A DNA stretch of 64,000 nucleotides from Serratia marcescens (GCA_015548865.1 JADMXW010000016.1:89019-153018); one strand, 5' to 3'; counted from the first letter of the stretch, positions 21,709 through 31,517 are shown. Notes: generated from the sequence alone by a model not told the origin. Numbers and translations: made by a program.

Positions 21709-21750
21709 GTCGGAATAGTTAGTTTTGTTTTTATATCCGTGTAAAAAATC

Positions 21751-21973
21751 AAGCCGAGGTGGGCGAGACCGCCGGGTGAGCCGCATGGATGCGGCGAAAG
21801 GCAGCGCCGCGTCGGGAACGCGTCGCTGGCGGCCCGATAGCGGTCACGAACGCCGAGGGCACCGCGCAGCGGCGTGATTTCCCGCGAACAGCCAGGGGCA
21901 TGGGGCGACGGCGATTGAGCCGCCCCATGTCGGGCACGCGCTACTCGTGTAGCAGAAAGTCGCTTAGCCCGTT
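21751..21973. repeat. GC-rich palindrome-rich intergenic element
   Basis: About 220 nt, much more GC-rich than its flanks. It contains GCCGCATggATGCGGC (21780-21795), CGCGT/ACGCG inside a longer stem (21802-21829), CCGCgcaGCGG (21862-21872), CATGGGGC/GCCCCATG (21899-21928) and GCTACtcgtGTAGC (21940-21953). Small frames cross it in both directions but look like by-products of the palindromes. I recall similar dispersed sequence in soft-rot genomes, but this was not checked. Confidence 0.65.
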
Positions 21974-22034
21974 GCGCACGAAACCTTCACTGCATGCACA
22001 GAAAAATGGTTTTATAAGGTGCATCAACGCACAG

Positions 22035-23870
22035 TTAAAAACCATACAGCCACGGCACCATGATCACGCTGACGATCATCACCAGCACAGTGAACGGCAC
22101 GCCCACTTTCACGAAGTCACCAAAGCGATAACCACCAGGACCGAGCACCAACGTATTCACCGGCGAAGAAACGGGCGTCATGAACGCAGCGGAAGCGGCA
22201 ATGGCCACAATCAGGGCGAAGGGATAAGGCGACACTCCCATCTGTTTCGCTGCAGCAATGGCTATCGGCGCCATCAGCACGGCCGTTGCAGTGTTGGAAA
22301 TAAATAATCCAATTGTTGCGCACAGCACAAACAGACACACTAACATCACCTGTGGCCCTGCACCGCCCGCGATGTCCATCAGGCCATTCACAATCAACGT
22401 CACACCACCGGTTTGCTGGAGCGCCAACGCAAATGGCATCATCCCGACGATCAAAATCAGGCTCGGCCAATGAATCGCACGGTAAGCGCTTTCCATATCG
22501 ATGCAGCGAAATTTCCCCATCAACAAACAGGCGATCAATGCAGCAATCGCATTGGGGATCTCGTCAGTCAGCATCATGGCTACCATCAGCGCCAAACAAA
22601 ACAGCGCATGCGGTGCCTGGCTTACAGCAGGAGCCACGTCATCCACCTCAGCCGGTAGGTTTAACACCAGCATCACATGCTTTTGCGATTGCAGTTGGCG
22701 GATCATGCGCCAGTCGCCAATCACTAACAGAATATCGCCCAGTTGCAGCGGTTCATCTGCCAGCAATCCGTCCATCGCCTCACCGTTACGGCGGATACCC
22801 ACCACGGAAAGCCCGTAGCGACTGCGGAAACCCACGTCGTAAAGCGTTTTGCCAATCAGTTCAGAATCAGGGATCAGCGATACTTCCGCCATACCCACAT
22901 CGCGCGCCTGCTCGGAAAAATATTCACCACGCAGTACCATAGGTTCCAGTCGCTGAGAAGTACAAAACTCACGCAGATCGACTTCAGAAGCTGACATATC
23001 GATCAGCAACACATCGTTTAAACGCAGTTCGGTGTTACCCGCCACGCTGACCATCACGCGGCGGAATTTACGCCAGCGTTCAATCCCCACCACGTTGGCA
23101 CCATAGCGCTGGCGCAACCGCAGATCATCCAAGCGGTGACCGATAAAAGGTGACCCCGGCAGTATCGCCAAACGTCGCGCCCGACCCGTCAGTTTGTAAT
23201 CACGGATCAGATCCCGGAAGGTTTTACGCTTCCATCCGTCTTTTTTGGCTGCTTCTGGGTCGGCACCGCTCAGCCAAAACCGAGCCACCAGCATGTAAGC
23301 TATCCCCAGTAACAGCACCACCACACCAATGGGGGTCACGCTGAAAAAACCGAAGCCGTGGTTACCGTCACGCATCAACTCACTGCTCACCACCATATTG
23401 GGCGGCGTTGCTACCAGCGTCATCATCCCGCTGATAAGGCCAGCAAAACTGAGCGGCATCATCAGTCTCCCCGGTGAGGTTTTCATTTTGGCCGATACGC
23501 TCAGCACGACGGGGATAAAGATCGCCACCACCCCAGTGGAGCTCATAAATGCACCCAGTGCAGCCACCGTTAACATCAGCAGCACCAGCATTTTGATCTC
23601 GCTGCTGCCCGCAACCCGGATGAGCCACTCCCCCACCTGATAGGCAACGCCCGTTCTGACAAGCCCTTCACCGATAACAAACAGCGCGGCGATAAGGATC
23701 ACATTGGGGTCACTGAAACCAACCAATGCCTCAGAGAGTGTCAGCGTGCCGCTTAACACAAACGCAATAATAACCAACAGCGCGACCACATCCATGCGTA
23801 GCTTATTGGTGCTAAACAATACGATAGCGATCAACAGCAGGGATAACACCCAGAGCAGTTCGCGGTTCAA
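22035..23870 (-). CDS. yfbS: SLC13/DASS-type transporter with two TrkA-C domains
   Basis: 611 residues from a TTG start chosen because GGGAGGA lies 5 nt upstream and the protein then begins like E. coli YfbS ([13 protein letters not shown]). A TTG nine codons further up is possible but lacks an SD. Hydrophobic N-terminal half, two cytoplasmic RCK/TrkA-C-like domains (about 215-300 and 310-395), then a second hydrophobic half with [19 protein letters not shown] and [20 protein letters not shown], the sodium/anion motifs of the family. Substrate unknown; a sulfate, dicarboxylate or other anion is possible. Confidence 0.93.
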   Translation of the reverse strand: MNRELLWVLSLLLIAIVLFSTNKLRMDVVALLVIIAFVLSGTLTLSEALVGFSDPNVILIAALFVIGEGLVRTGVAYQVGEWLIRVAGSSEIKMLVLLMLTVAALGAFMSSTGVVAIFIPVVLSVSAKMKTSPGRLMMPLSFAGLISGMMTLVATPPNMVVSSELMRDGNHGFGFFSVTPIGVVVLLLGIAYMLVARFWLSGADPEAAKKDGWKRKTFRDLIRDYKLTGRARRLAILPGSPFIGHRLDDLRLRQRYGANVVGIERWRKFRRVMVSVAGNTELRLNDVLLIDMSASEVDLREFCTSQRLEPMVLRGEYFSEQARDVGMAEVSLIPDSELIGKTLYDVGFRSRYGLSVVGIRRNGEAMDGLLADEPLQLGDILLVIGDWRMIRQLQSQKHVMLVLNLPAEVDDVAPAVSQAPHALFCLALMVAMMLTDEIPNAIAALIACLLMGKFRCIDMESAYRAIHWPSLILIVGMMPFALALQQTGGVTLIVNGLMDIAGGAGPQVMLVCLFVLCATIGLFISNTATAVLMAPIAIAAAKQMGVSPYPFALIVAIAASAAFMTPVSSPVNTLVLGPGGYRFGDFVKVGVPFTVLVMIVSVIMVPWLYGF

Positions 23871-23945
23871 AAGTTCCTCCCGAAAAACAAGCGGCAATAC
23901 GGTTACTCACAACCGTCAGACGGTAACAGCTAAAACATCACTCTC

Positions 23946-24086
23946 AGAGCCTATCCCAGTAGGCGTCATTGGCACAGTCCGTTTGGGCATGGACAAAAGC
24001 CTGCGCATACGCGACGTAAGTAAGGATTTCAAGTTCTGTCCAAGGCAAAAATGGCATGTAGAATAGCCCTAATGGGACAGCCCCTT
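23946..24086. repeat. MITE-like element with imperfect terminal inverted repeats
   Basis: About 141 nt between yfbS and yfbT. The left end AGAGCCTATCCCAGTAGGC is an imperfect inverted match of the right end GCCCTAATGGGACAGCCCC. No reading frame worth calling. The size and ends fit a small non-autonomous element or enterobacterial intergenic repeat. Confidence 0.65.
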
Positions 24087-24114
24087 ACTCAAATCCTCTT
24101 CCGGTAGTCTGCCA

Positions 24115-24144
24115 TAAAAAAACCCCACCGAGGCGGGGTTTTGA
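24115..24144 (-). terminator. Terminator of yfbT (possibly bidirectional)
   Basis: AAACCCC and GGGGTTT arms around ACCGAGGC, with a run of seven A/U residues on the left. On the minus strand it ends in UUUUUUU, 22 nt past the yfbT stop. Confidence 0.85.
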
Positions 24145-24165
24145 TCATATTTAGTTACGCTTTTA

Positions 24166-24825
24166 TCAATCAGTTAGCTTATGCACCAGCACGCCGTTTA
24201 TCGATGGCGTCAATATCAGTTGCGTCAAAGATGACAACACCATATCAACGTCCTCTAACGCCAATGTATTCGCGGGTGCATTAACTGCGATCACCTTACA
24301 ACCCGCAGCTAATCCAGATTCCAACCCGGCCGGTGCATCCTCAACCACCACGCACTCGTGCGGCTCTAGCCCCAAACTTGATGCGCCCAATAAGTAAGCA
24401 TCCGGCTGCGGTTTACCCCGAGCGACTTGCTCGGCAGTGATAAACACCTGCGGCTGCGGCAGTTGCCCGGCCCGATGGCGTGCATGAGCGATAGGCACAG
24501 TGCCTGAAGTCACGATCGCCCAGGGAATGCCGAGCGCATTAAGACGCTCGAGTAGCTCGCTCGCACCTGGCATCGCCTGAACACCCTGCGTGTCTGACGC
24601 TTCAGTACGTTCCAGCTCATCAAACTCACGCTGGATCTCCGCTTCGCTTTTACCCTGCAAAAAATGGCGCAACGAGGTAATCGCCTGTTTTCCATGGATA
24701 AAATCGAGAACCTCCTGGGGTTCAATATCATGGGCTACAGCCCAATTGACCCAGGCACGTTCTACAGCCGGTAATGAGTCTACCAACGTACCATCCAAAT
24801 CAAACAGGAAACCTTTACACTCCAC
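24166..24825 (-). CDS. yfbT: HAD-family sugar phosphatase YfbT (HxpA)
   Basis: 219 residues from a GTG start (MECKGFLFDLDGTLVDS), chosen because GAGG sits 5 nt upstream; a GTG two codons earlier directly abuts the SD. HAD motif I is DLDGT, motif II is ...VTSG and motif III region is VVEDAPAGLESG. E. coli YfbT dephosphorylates sugar phosphates. The C terminus differs from E. coli. Followed by a terminator. Confidence 0.93.
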   Translation of the reverse strand: MECKGFLFDLDGTLVDSLPAVERAWVNWAVAHDIEPQEVLDFIHGKQAITSLRHFLQGKSEAEIQREFDELERTEASDTQGVQAMPGASELLERLNALGIPWAIVTSGTVPIAHARHRAGQLPQPQVFITAEQVARGKPQPDAYLLGASSLGLEPHECVVVEDAPAGLESGLAAGCKVIAVNAPANTLALEDVDMVLSSLTQLILTPSINGVLVHKLTD

Positions 24826-24853
24826 AACCACCTCTTTCTTTCATTTCACCGAT

Positions 24854-25348
24854 TCAGGCATTGATGATTTGCGCAATTTCCACTGCGCTCAAATGATACT
24901 GGCGTGGACAGGACTGCCACACTGCCAACATGCGGTTATATTTATCCCACATCTTGGTTTGTGCATTAAAACCGTGCGTACCGGAATCAAAATGGGGATA
25001 GCGTCCTTCCACATGAACCATAAAACGGACGAAGCCAAGATAACGCGCTTCGGTAGCGGCATCGAATCCTAAAAATGTCAGGCGGCGCTGATCCAGATCT
25101 TTGCGGTCTTTCAGGTTATCCCAAGAGACCTGCAAGGCATGGTGCATTTCCATGATATTGATGATGGTGCGGCATACATCTTCACTGAGTTCGCCAAATT
25201 CCCGATCCAACTCACGCATTTGCAGCCCATAGCCGCGTTCTACGATGGTTTGCAGCCGACGATAGCGTTCTGCATTGTCCGGATCCAGCATCGTCATCAT
25301 TTTATATTGATTTGAAAGGATCAATCTCTGGGCATTCGTCATTTCCAT
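24854..25348 (-). CDS. yfbU: YfbU family protein
   Basis: 164 residues, the E. coli YfbU length and highly conserved ([18 protein letters not shown]..., ending EIAQIINA). Soluble, mostly helical. YfbU overproduction has been linked to cell death in E. coli, but its function is not established. It precedes yfbT with a 28-nt gap and may share its transcript. Confidence 0.95.
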   Translation of the reverse strand: MEMTNAQRLILSNQYKMMTMLDPDNAERYRRLQTIVERGYGLQMRELDREFGELSEDVCRTIINIMEMHHALQVSWDNLKDRKDLDQRRLTFLGFDAATEARYLGFVRFMVHVEGRYPHFDSGTHGFNAQTKMWDKYNRMLAVWQSCPRQYHLSAVEIAQIINA

Positions 25349-25504
25349 CGTGCTCTCCTGAACCTCTTAATATCCGGCCTGAGGCCGCTGACTCGTTTAA
25401 CCTGGCGTCAGAATCGCATACCCCTTAGTGAGAAGATAGCACTAGCCTCCGGTTTTTTGATTTAAAACAGAGGGGAATGACGAAATAATGCTATCTACAC
25501 ATCA
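25349..25504. other. yfbU upstream spacer
   Basis: Contains the presumed yfbU promoter; no gene or clear repeat was seen before the ERIC-like element that starts at 25505. Confidence 0.35.
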
Positions 25505-25772
25505 TACCCTAAATAATTCGAGTTGCAGGACAAAACGTTTACGTTTTGAACAGCGCTTGCGCTGGCCCTTTAGGGCAAGGCTCATTGATGAGTCTCGTAA
25601 CGCGGCAAGTGAGTGCATCCCGATGAACTTACTCAGGTAAGTGATTCGGGTGACAAATCTGCAGGGAGCAGATTTGAACGCCGCGTGCGGCGGCCTCGTA
25701 AGAGGTGAGGCCCATGGATGGGCCGAATAACGAACGCAGCCAACGTACCTGCAGCTTGAAGTATGACGGGTA
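25505..25772. repeat. ERIC-like element with serial palindrome insertions (long copy)
   Basis: Ends TACCCTAAATAATTCGAG and CTTGAAGTATGACGGGTA are imperfect inverted repeats of the ERIC type, and the core at 25619-25650 (CCCGA...CTTACtcagGTAAG...TCGGG) matches the ERIC central hairpin. Around it are extra near-perfect palindromes: 25531-25548, 25551-25564, 25565-25576, 25581-25592, 25654-25676, 25679-25692, 25692-25712 and 25709-25724. The length of 268 nt is about twice a standard ERIC of roughly 127 nt. It lies between yfbU and yfbV, 17 nt past the yfbV stop. Confidence 0.85.
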
Positions 25773-25788
25773 TAAAGGGTGAAAAGGG

Positions 25789-26244
25789 TCACAGATCATC
25801 CAAAAAGGTTTTATCCAGCTGTTTGAAAGCGCGTTTCAGCACGTCCGCCAGCATCTGATAAGTTGGCTTACCTTCAATCGGCGCTAACGCCATACCCGCC
25901 TCTTGCAGTTTAAGGCGAAGATCGTGAAACCATTCTGACAGCGTCGGCGGCAGCGGCGACACTGAACGACGCCCTAACCACCATAGCCCCTGTAGCGGTA
26001 AGCTACAGGCAAACAGAGCAGTTGCCACGGCGGGCCCCAGTTGGCCGCCAAGCGCTATTTGCCAGGTTAATGTGAACACGGCCAGCGGCGGCATATAGCG
26101 GATGCCAAACTGAGTGGTGCGTACTACGCGGTTTTCCGGAAAAACGGGGGCAAGACGTTTATCCAGCGGCCAGGTTTTCATGTAATGCTGCCCGTAATGG
26201 AGTACACGCCATCCCCCGCGTTTGTCAGTAGGTTGAGATTTCAT
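25789..26244 (-). CDS. yfbV: UPF0208 membrane protein YfbV
   Basis: 151 residues, as in E. coli. Start at [15 protein letters not shown], with AAGGAG 6 nt upstream; a much longer upstream frame is rejected. Two central membrane segments ([16 protein letters not shown] and [20 protein letters not shown]) and the family C terminus [15 protein letters not shown]. coli YfbV is linked to insulation of the Ter macrodomain of the chromosome; the mechanism is unresolved. Confidence 0.95.
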   Translation of the reverse strand: MKSQPTDKRGGWRVLHYGQHYMKTWPLDKRLAPVFPENRVVRTTQFGIRYMPPLAVFTLTWQIALGGQLGPAVATALFACSLPLQGLWWLGRRSVSPLPPTLSEWFHDLRLKLQEAGMALAPIEGKPTYQMLADVLKRAFKQLDKTFLDDL

Positions 26245-26605
26245 GGCGACTCCTTTGTTACCATTTTCAGTTATTGCCGTTTTCAATCGTGTTATCAAAA
26301 TAACAGATAAAAAATAAAATTCTTGAATAAGCCAGCAACTCAATTTGACAAACTTAAAATATATTTTGTGTTTGACCAGCGCTATCGGTATTCTAACCCG
26401 GCTTAGGCCGCCATCTATACTAAAGTAGTCATGCCAGCTGAACCAAAGTGGGCATACTGCATGCCATGATAACGATCCATTCACAATTTTGCTCCATAAT
26501 GAATGAGGTTATCTACTGTATCAACTACAGCATAGGCAAAAAACAGGGGGCCATTGGTGCGGGCGCGACATTTATCGCCTTATTTTTCGCCACATGCATT
26601 TCAGG
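26245..26605. other. yfbV / ackA divergent spacer, proximal part
   Basis: About 360 nt with no gene. It contains the yfbV promoter (AT-rich 26260-26370) and probably the distal ackA promoter. CTGTATCAACTACAG at about 26516-26530 resembles a LexA box but has a 7-nt spacer instead of 8. Confidence 0.35.
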
Positions 26606-26673
26606 GCCGATATGTCATCTTCGCACGCCGTGCATCCAGTATGCTATGCGGATAGGCCATATCGGCGCTTTTT
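26606..26673 (+). promoter_or_regulatory. Leader stem-loop upstream of ackA
   Basis: GCCGATATG (26606-26614) is an exact inverted match of CATATCGGC (26658-26666), followed by GCUUUUUC. The 43-nt loop has smaller internal hairpins such as GCAcgccgTGC. In the plus direction it looks like an attenuator or the end of a small transcript. Confidence 0.5.
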
Positions 26674-26718
26674 CATGGTCATGTCAGGGAAATCACACCG
26701 TGCCATGACGTTAGTCAT

Positions 26719-26764
26719 AAATGTCAGCGGCTGTTTACGCTACGCTACTCGCTGTTTGACATTT
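26719..26764 (+). promoter_or_regulatory. Second stem-loop in the ackA leader
   Basis: AAATGTCA (26719-26726) and TGACATTT (26757-26764) are exact inverted repeats separated by 30 nt, ending 30 nt before the ackA start. It could be an RNA leader structure or a DNA-binding dyad. Confidence 0.45.
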
Positions 26765-26794
26765 GTTCACCATGTATAACAAGTAGGTACTTCC

Positions 26795-27997
26795 ATGTCG
26801 AGTAAGTTAGTACTGGTTCTTAACTGCGGTAGTTCATCCCTGAAATTCGCAATCATCGATGCTGTCAATGGGGAAGAATACCTGTCAGGTCTGGCCGAGT
26901 GTTTCCATCTTCCTGAAGCCCGCCTCAAATGGAAAATGGATGGCAGCAAGCAGGAAGCCGCGCTGGGCGCAGGTGCTGCACACAGCGAAGCACTGAACTT
27001 TATTGTAAACACCATTCTGGCTCAGAAACCTGAACTCTCCGCCCAACTGGTTGCTATTGGCCACCGTATCGTACACGGCGGCGAGAAGTTTACCCAGTCT
27101 GCTGTGATCAACGACGACGTATTGCAAGGCATCAAAGATTCCGTGCCGTTTGCGCCGTTGCACAACCCGGCTCACCTGATCGGTATCGACGAAGCGCTGA
27201 AAGCGTTCCCGGCGCTGGCGAACAAAAACGTTGCTGTGTTCGACACGGCATTCCACCAGACCATGCCGGAAGAATCTTACCTGTATGCTCTGCCGTACAA
27301 ACTGTACAAAGAACATCACATCCGCCGTTATGGCGCACACGGCACCAGCCACTTCTTCGTGACCCAACAGGCCGCAGAAGCGCTGAACAAACCGGTGGAT
27401 GAAGTTAACCTGATCACTTGCCACCTGGGCAACGGCGGTTCTGTTACCGCTGTGCGCAACGGTAAATGCGTTGATACCTCCATGGGTCTGACTCCACTGG
27501 AAGGCCTGGTGATGGGTACCCGTAGCGGTGACATCGATCCGGCTATCGTCTTCCACCTGCACGATTCTCTGGGTATGAGCGTTGAAGCTATCAACAAGCT
27601 GCTGACCAAGGAATCCGGTCTGCTGGGCCTGACTGAAGTCACCAGCGATTGCCGTTATGTGGAAGATAACTACCAGACCAAAGAAGACGCCAAACGTGCC
27701 ATGGATGTGTATTGCCACCGTCTGGCCAAATACATCGGTGCTTACAGTGCCCTGATGGAAGGTCGCTTGGACGCAGTCATCTTCACCGGCGGTATCGGTG
27801 AAAATGCGGCCATGGTTCGTGAACTGACCCTGAACAAACTGGGCCTGCTGGGCTTTGAAGTCGACCACGAACGCAACCTGGCTGCACGCTTCGGTAAAGG
27901 TGGCAACATCAGCAAAGAAGGCCGTCGCCCTGCACTGGTAATCCCAACCAACGAAGAGTTGGTTATCGCGCAAGACGCTCTGCGCCTGACCGCGTAA
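26795..27997 (+). CDS. ackA: Acetate kinase
   Basis: 400 residues, exact E. coli size. It interconverts acetyl phosphate plus ADP with acetate plus ATP. Motifs: [12 protein letters not shown] at the N terminus, [23 protein letters not shown] (phosphate-binding), [10 protein letters not shown] and [14 protein letters not shown]. Codon use is strongly biased, as in highly expressed genes. It is followed by a terminator-like hairpin and then pta. Confidence 0.98.
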   Translation: MSSKLVLVLNCGSSSLKFAIIDAVNGEEYLSGLAECFHLPEARLKWKMDGSKQEAALGAGAAHSEALNFIVNTILAQKPELSAQLVAIGHRIVHGGEKFTQSAVINDDVLQGIKDSVPFAPLHNPAHLIGIDEALKAFPALANKNVAVFDTAFHQTMPEESYLYALPYKLYKEHHIRRYGAHGTSHFFVTQQAAEALNKPVDEVNLITCHLGNGGSVTAVRNGKCVDTSMGLTPLEGLVMGTRSGDIDPAIVFHLHDSLGMSVEAINKLLTKESGLLGLTEVTSDCRYVEDNYQTKEDAKRAMDVYCHRLAKYIGAYSALMEGRLDAVIFTGGIGENAAMVRELTLNKLGLLGFEVDHERNLAARFGKGGNISKEGRRPALVIPTNEELVIAQDALRLTA

Positions 27998-28010
27998 GAC
28001 AGGTAACTCC

Positions 28011-28043
28011 ACACCGTCAGCCAAGGCTGACGGTGTCGTTTTT
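28011..28043 (+). terminator. Terminator-like hairpin between ackA and pta
   Basis: ACACCGTCAGCC and GGCTGACGGTGT form a perfect 12-bp stem with a minimal AA centre, followed by CGUUUUU. It lies 13 nt after the ackA stop and 47 nt before the pta start, so pta is probably served by readthrough or its own promoter. Confidence 0.85.
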
Positions 28044-28090
28044 GACTAAGCTGTTTTTGACTCAACGAGCAACCGTAAAGAGGTTTAGCC

Positions 28091-30229
28091 GTGTCCCGTA
28101 CAATCATGTTGATCCCCACTGGCACCAGCGTTGGTCTGACAAGCGTCAGCCTGGGTGTCATTCGTTCCATGGAACAAAAAGGCGTGCGTCTGAGCGTGTT
28201 CAAGCCGATCGCTCAACCGCGTACTGGTGATAATACGCCAGATCAGACCACCACCATCATTCGCGCCAACTCCGCTATCACTGCCGCTGAACCGTTGAAA
28301 ATGAGCCATGTAGAAGCATTGCTCAGTTCCAACCAGCAAGACGTGCTGATGGAAGAGATCATCGCCAACTACCACGAAAACACCAAAGATGCTGAAGTGG
28401 TGCTGGTAGAAGGTCTGGTGCCGACGCGCAAACATCAGTTTGCCAACGCGCTGAACTATGAAATCGCCAAAACCCTGAACGCAGAAATCGTATTCGTTAT
28501 CGCACTGGGCAATGACTCTCCGGACCAGTTGAAAGAGCGTATCGAACTGGCGCGCAGCAGCTTCGGCGGCAGCAAGAACAAAAATATCACCGGTGTTATC
28601 ATCAACAAACTGAATGCCCCGGTGGATGAGCAAGGTCGTACCCGTCCTGATTTGTCTGAGATCTTCGATGATTCCAGCAAAGCTGACGTGCCGAACGTCG
28701 ATCCGAAACAACTGTTTGCCAACAGCCCGTTGCCTGTGCTGGGCTGCGTACCGTGGAGCTTCGATCTGATCGCGACTCGCGCTATCGACATGGCAAAACA
28801 CTTGAATGCCCGCATCATCAACGAAGGGGAAATTCACACCCGCCGTGTGAAAACCGTAACCTTCTGCGCGCGCAGCATTCCGCACATGCTGGAACATTTT
28901 CGTCCGGGTTCCCTGTTGGTGACCTCTGCGGACCGTCCTGATGTGCTGGTTTCTGCTTGTCTGGCAGCGATGAACGGCGTTGAAATCGGTGCCGTGCTGT
29001 TGACGGGTGGGTATGAAATTGATGCCAGCATCGCAAAACTGTGTGAACGCGCTTTCCAGACCGGCCTGCCAGTATTCATGGTGAAAACCAACACCTGGCA
29101 GACCTCTCTCAGCCTGCAAAGCTTCAGCCTGGAAGTGCCGGCTGATGACAGCGAACGCGTTGAGAAAGTACAAGACTACGTGGCGCGCCACATTGATAGC
29201 CAATGGATCGAATCCCTGAGCGCCGCGTCCGAGCGTTCTCGCCGCCTGTCTCCGCCAGCGTTCCGTTATCAGTTGACCGAACTGGCACGCCAAGCGGGCA
29301 AACGCGTCGTATTGCCGGAAGGCGACGAACCACGCACCGTGAAAGCCGCTTCTATCTGTGCCGAACGTGGTATTGCACACTGCGTGCTGCTGGGTAACCC
29401 GGAAGAGATCAAACGCGTTGCTGCTGCACAGGGTGTTGAACTGGGCAAAGGGATTGAAATTGTCGATCCAGAAGCCGTTCGCGAACGCTATGTTCCGCGT
29501 CTGGTTGAGTTGCGTAAGAGCAAAGGCATGACCGAAGTGGTTGCGCGTGAGCAACTGGAAGACAACGTGGTGCTGGGCACCCTGATGTTAGAACAAGGCG
29601 AAGTTGACGGTCTGGTTTCTGGTGCCGTTCACACGACCGCTAACACCATCCGTCCGCCGTTGCAGTTGATCAAAACCTCTCCGGGCAGTTCATTGGTTTC
29701 TTCCGTGTTCTTTATGCTGCTGCCAGAACAGGTATTTGTCTATGGCGACTGCGCCATCAACCCGGATCCGACTGCAGAGCAACTGGCAGAAATTGCGATT
29801 CAGTCCGCCGATTCTGCCGCCGCGTTTGGTATCGAACCACGCGTTGCCATGATCTCCTACTCCACCGGTAATTCCGGTGCGGGCAGCGATGTGGAAAAAG
29901 TGCGTGAAGCAACCCGTTTGGCACAGGAAAAACGCCCAGACCTGGTGATCGATGGTCCGCTGCAATACGACGCCGCAGTAATGGCCGACGTAGCGAAATC
30001 CAAAGCGCCGAATTCACCGGTTGCAGGCCAAGCTACCGTGTTCATCTTCCCGGATCTGAACACCGGTAACACCACGTACAAAGCGGTACAGCGTTCGGCT
30101 GACCTGATCTCCATCGGGCCAATGCTGCAAGGCATGCGCAAGCCGGTGAACGATCTGTCCCGTGGCGCACTGGTAGACGATATCGTTTACACCGTGGCCC
30201 TGACGGCCATTCAGGCTACTCAGCAGTAA
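28091..30229 (+). CDS. pta: Phosphate acetyltransferase
   Basis: 712 residues from a GTG start, preceded by AGAGG. It makes acetyl phosphate from acetyl-CoA. N-terminal P-loop-like domain ([11 protein letters not shown], about residues 8-18), central DRTGG-type domain (around 220-330), and the C-terminal catalytic PTA domain (about 390-708; [41 protein letters not shown]). Enteric long-form Pta is regulated by NADH and pyruvate. Followed by an intrinsic terminator. Confidence 0.98.
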   Translation: MSRTIMLIPTGTSVGLTSVSLGVIRSMEQKGVRLSVFKPIAQPRTGDNTPDQTTTIIRANSAITAAEPLKMSHVEALLSSNQQDVLMEEIIANYHENTKDAEVVLVEGLVPTRKHQFANALNYEIAKTLNAEIVFVIALGNDSPDQLKERIELARSSFGGSKNKNITGVIINKLNAPVDEQGRTRPDLSEIFDDSSKADVPNVDPKQLFANSPLPVLGCVPWSFDLIATRAIDMAKHLNARIINEGEIHTRRVKTVTFCARSIPHMLEHFRPGSLLVTSADRPDVLVSACLAAMNGVEIGAVLLTGGYEIDASIAKLCERAFQTGLPVFMVKTNTWQTSLSLQSFSLEVPADDSERVEKVQDYVARHIDSQWIESLSAASERSRRLSPPAFRYQLTELARQAGKRVVLPEGDEPRTVKAASICAERGIAHCVLLGNPEEIKRVAAAQGVELGKGIEIVDPEAVRERYVPRLVELRKSKGMTEVVAREQLEDNVVLGTLMLEQGEVDGLVSGAVHTTANTIRPPLQLIKTSPGSSLVSSVFFMLLPEQVFVYGDCAINPDPTAEQLAEIAIQSADSAAAFGIEPRVAMISYSTGNSGAGSDVEKVREATRLAQEKRPDLVIDGPLQYDAAVMADVAKSKAPNSPVAGQATVFIFPDLNTGNTTYKAVQRSADLISIGPMLQGMRKPVNDLSRGALVDDIVYTVALTAIQATQQ

Positions 30230-30247
30230 TCGGGTTTATGTACTCTC

Positions 30248-30271
30248 AAAAGGCCGCTTTCGCGGCCTTTT
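30248..30271 (+). terminator. Terminator of pta
   Basis: AAAAGGCCGC, loop TTTC, GCGGCCTTTT: perfect 10-bp stem ending in a U-run, 18 nt after the pta stop. Symmetric, so it may also act for the convergent TetR gene. Confidence 0.95.
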
Positions 30272-30298
30272 ACTTTTGTGCCGGACACCCAGCGCCAC

Positions 30299-30892
30299 TT
30301 AATCACTGCGTTGTATGATTGCCAGCAAAGTATGCTGCAACTCATCTCTGGCTTGCGCTTCACTGATATCTCCCGACACGGCAGCATCTGACAACGCATC
30401 AGCGGCCCCCAGCATGGCCCACATACTTGCCAACGATACGCCCCTGGTTCCTGCGAAAGGTGCGAGTATTGCCGTACACTTTTCGATAAAGGCCCGTTGG
30501 TAATGACGCTTCACAGCAAACAGTTCAGGGGAACCACTAAGTGCCGACAATACCCCCGGAATTTCACGTCCTTGCGTCAATACACAATTAACATAGCTGG
30601 CTGCAATCACACTCACCTTTTGTTCAAGTGTAGGTTTAGCCGCCTCGACAGCCGCATCAAATAGCGCCGTTTGGCGACAATCGTAATCTGCATAGAGTGC
30701 CGCTAATAACCCATTACGTGTACCGAAATGATCATAGACCACAGGTTTAGTGACACCGGCCGCTTCAGCCAGCCTGCCCAACGTCAGCGCGTCTGTCCCT
30801 TCATCACTAATCAGCTGCCATGAGATATCCAATAGTTGGCGAGTACGTGCCTTTCTTGGTAATCGACGGCGAGGTTCATTCTCCATGTGCAT
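30299..30892 (-). CDS. TetR-family transcriptional regulator
   Basis: 197 residues (195 if the second ATG is used). N-terminal TetR helix-turn-helix at about 15-60: TRQLLDISWQLISDEGTDALTLGRLAEAAGVTKPVVYDHFGTR pattern. The C-terminal ligand domain is Ala-rich and helical, typical of the family. The start lies inside the end of the upstream reductase gene (17-nt overlap), so the two are translated together. It probably represses its own operon through the inverted repeat at 31544-31568 (inference). Confidence 0.9.
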   Translation of the reverse strand: MHMENEPRRRLPRKARTRQLLDISWQLISDEGTDALTLGRLAEAAGVTKPVVYDHFGTRNGLLAALYADYDCRQTALFDAAVEAAKPTLEQKVSVIAASYVNCVLTQGREIPGVLSALSGSPELFAVKRHYQRAFIEKCTAILAPFAGTRGVSLASMWAMLGAADALSDAAVSGDISEAQARDELQHTLLAIIQRSD

Positions 30893-31517
30893 TGTTATAT
30901 TGATACTCCGACTGAATAGTATCAGGGCTATCAGAAAATATACGGCGTCCTATCTTCTGTGCCGTCTCAAGATGCGCTGAGGGAAATTCAAGATCTGATG
31001 CCAACAGCAGCTCTGATGTCACCACCGGCGCCCCACAATAACCAAAGATACCTTGTTCTATCTGGGTTTTCATTGCACCAAAATAGCCATGGCGAGCAAA
31101 TGTTCGCTGATTAGCCCCGCCATTGGCTACCAAATGTACCGGTAAGTGCTGTAATTTCTTGACAACCTTGCCGCTCCCGTCATCTTCGTAGGCCCAGCCC
31201 TGCGTAAATACCCGGTCAATCCATCCTTTGAGCAGTGCAGGGAAAGACCACCAATAGATGGGGTAAACCAATACCAATGCATCTGCCCGAGAAAGTCGAG
31301 TTTGTTCCGCGACAATTTCGTGTGACTGCGTCACGCCGCCGAGAAATGCCTTCCAGTCATATTCCGTGAACCGAGGATCGAAGCTTTCTGCGGCCAAATC
31401 AGCAATCTCATAGGTGTTTCCCGAAGAATTAGCCTGAATACCTTGCGCAATATGTGTGGCAATGGCATGCGTCAATGACTGTGAATGAGGATGTGCGACA
31501 ACAATAAGGGCATGCAT
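30876..31517 (-). CDS. NAD(P)H-dependent flavodoxin-fold oxidoreductase (quinone reductase/KefF/MdaB type)
   Basis: 213 residues; ATG of MHALIVVAHPHSQSLT is preferred over an upstream TTG because GAGAG lies 7 nt upstream. Family marks are the N-terminal AHPHSQSLTHAIA (flavin phosphate loop), ADALVLVYPIYWWSFPALLKGWIDRVFTQGWAYE and GANQRTFARHGYFGAM. Likely a two-electron quinone or electrophile reductase using FMN/FAD. First gene of an operon with a TetR regulator, a common layout for electrophile/quinone detoxification. Substrate not known. Confidence 0.9.
   Translation of the reverse strand: MHALIVVAHPHSQSLTHAIATHIAQGIQANSSGNTYEIADLAAESFDPRFTEYDWKAFLGGVTQSHEIVAEQTRLSRADALVLVYPIYWWSFPALLKGWIDRVFTQGWAYEDDGSGKVVKKLQHLPVHLVANGGANQRTFARHGYFGAMKTQIEQGIFGYCGAPVVTSELLLASDLEFPSAHLETAQKIGRRIFSDSPDTIQSEYQYNNAHGE

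Noticed and set aside
21789..22307. 172-codon frame crossing the GC-rich repeat
   Set aside because: It runs from the palindromic repeat into the complement of yfbS; Arg-rich translation is caused by the GC-rich hairpins.
23704..24066. 120-codon frame over the yfbS start and the MITE-like element
   Set aside because: Antisense to yfbS at its beginning and entering a non-coding repeat; no start signal.
26516..26530. LexA-like CTGT...ACAG
   Set aside because: Spacer is 7 nt rather than the required 8, and no SOS gene is nearby.
26885..28024. 379-codon open frame antisense to ackA
   Set aside because: It is a by-product of the strong codon bias of ackA, has no SD or promoter, and its translation is low-complexity His/Gln/Val-rich. 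ackA is certain in this interval.
28085..29554. 489-codon open frame antisense to pta
   Set aside because: Same reason: biased codon use in pta leaves the opposite strand free of stops; no family resemblance.
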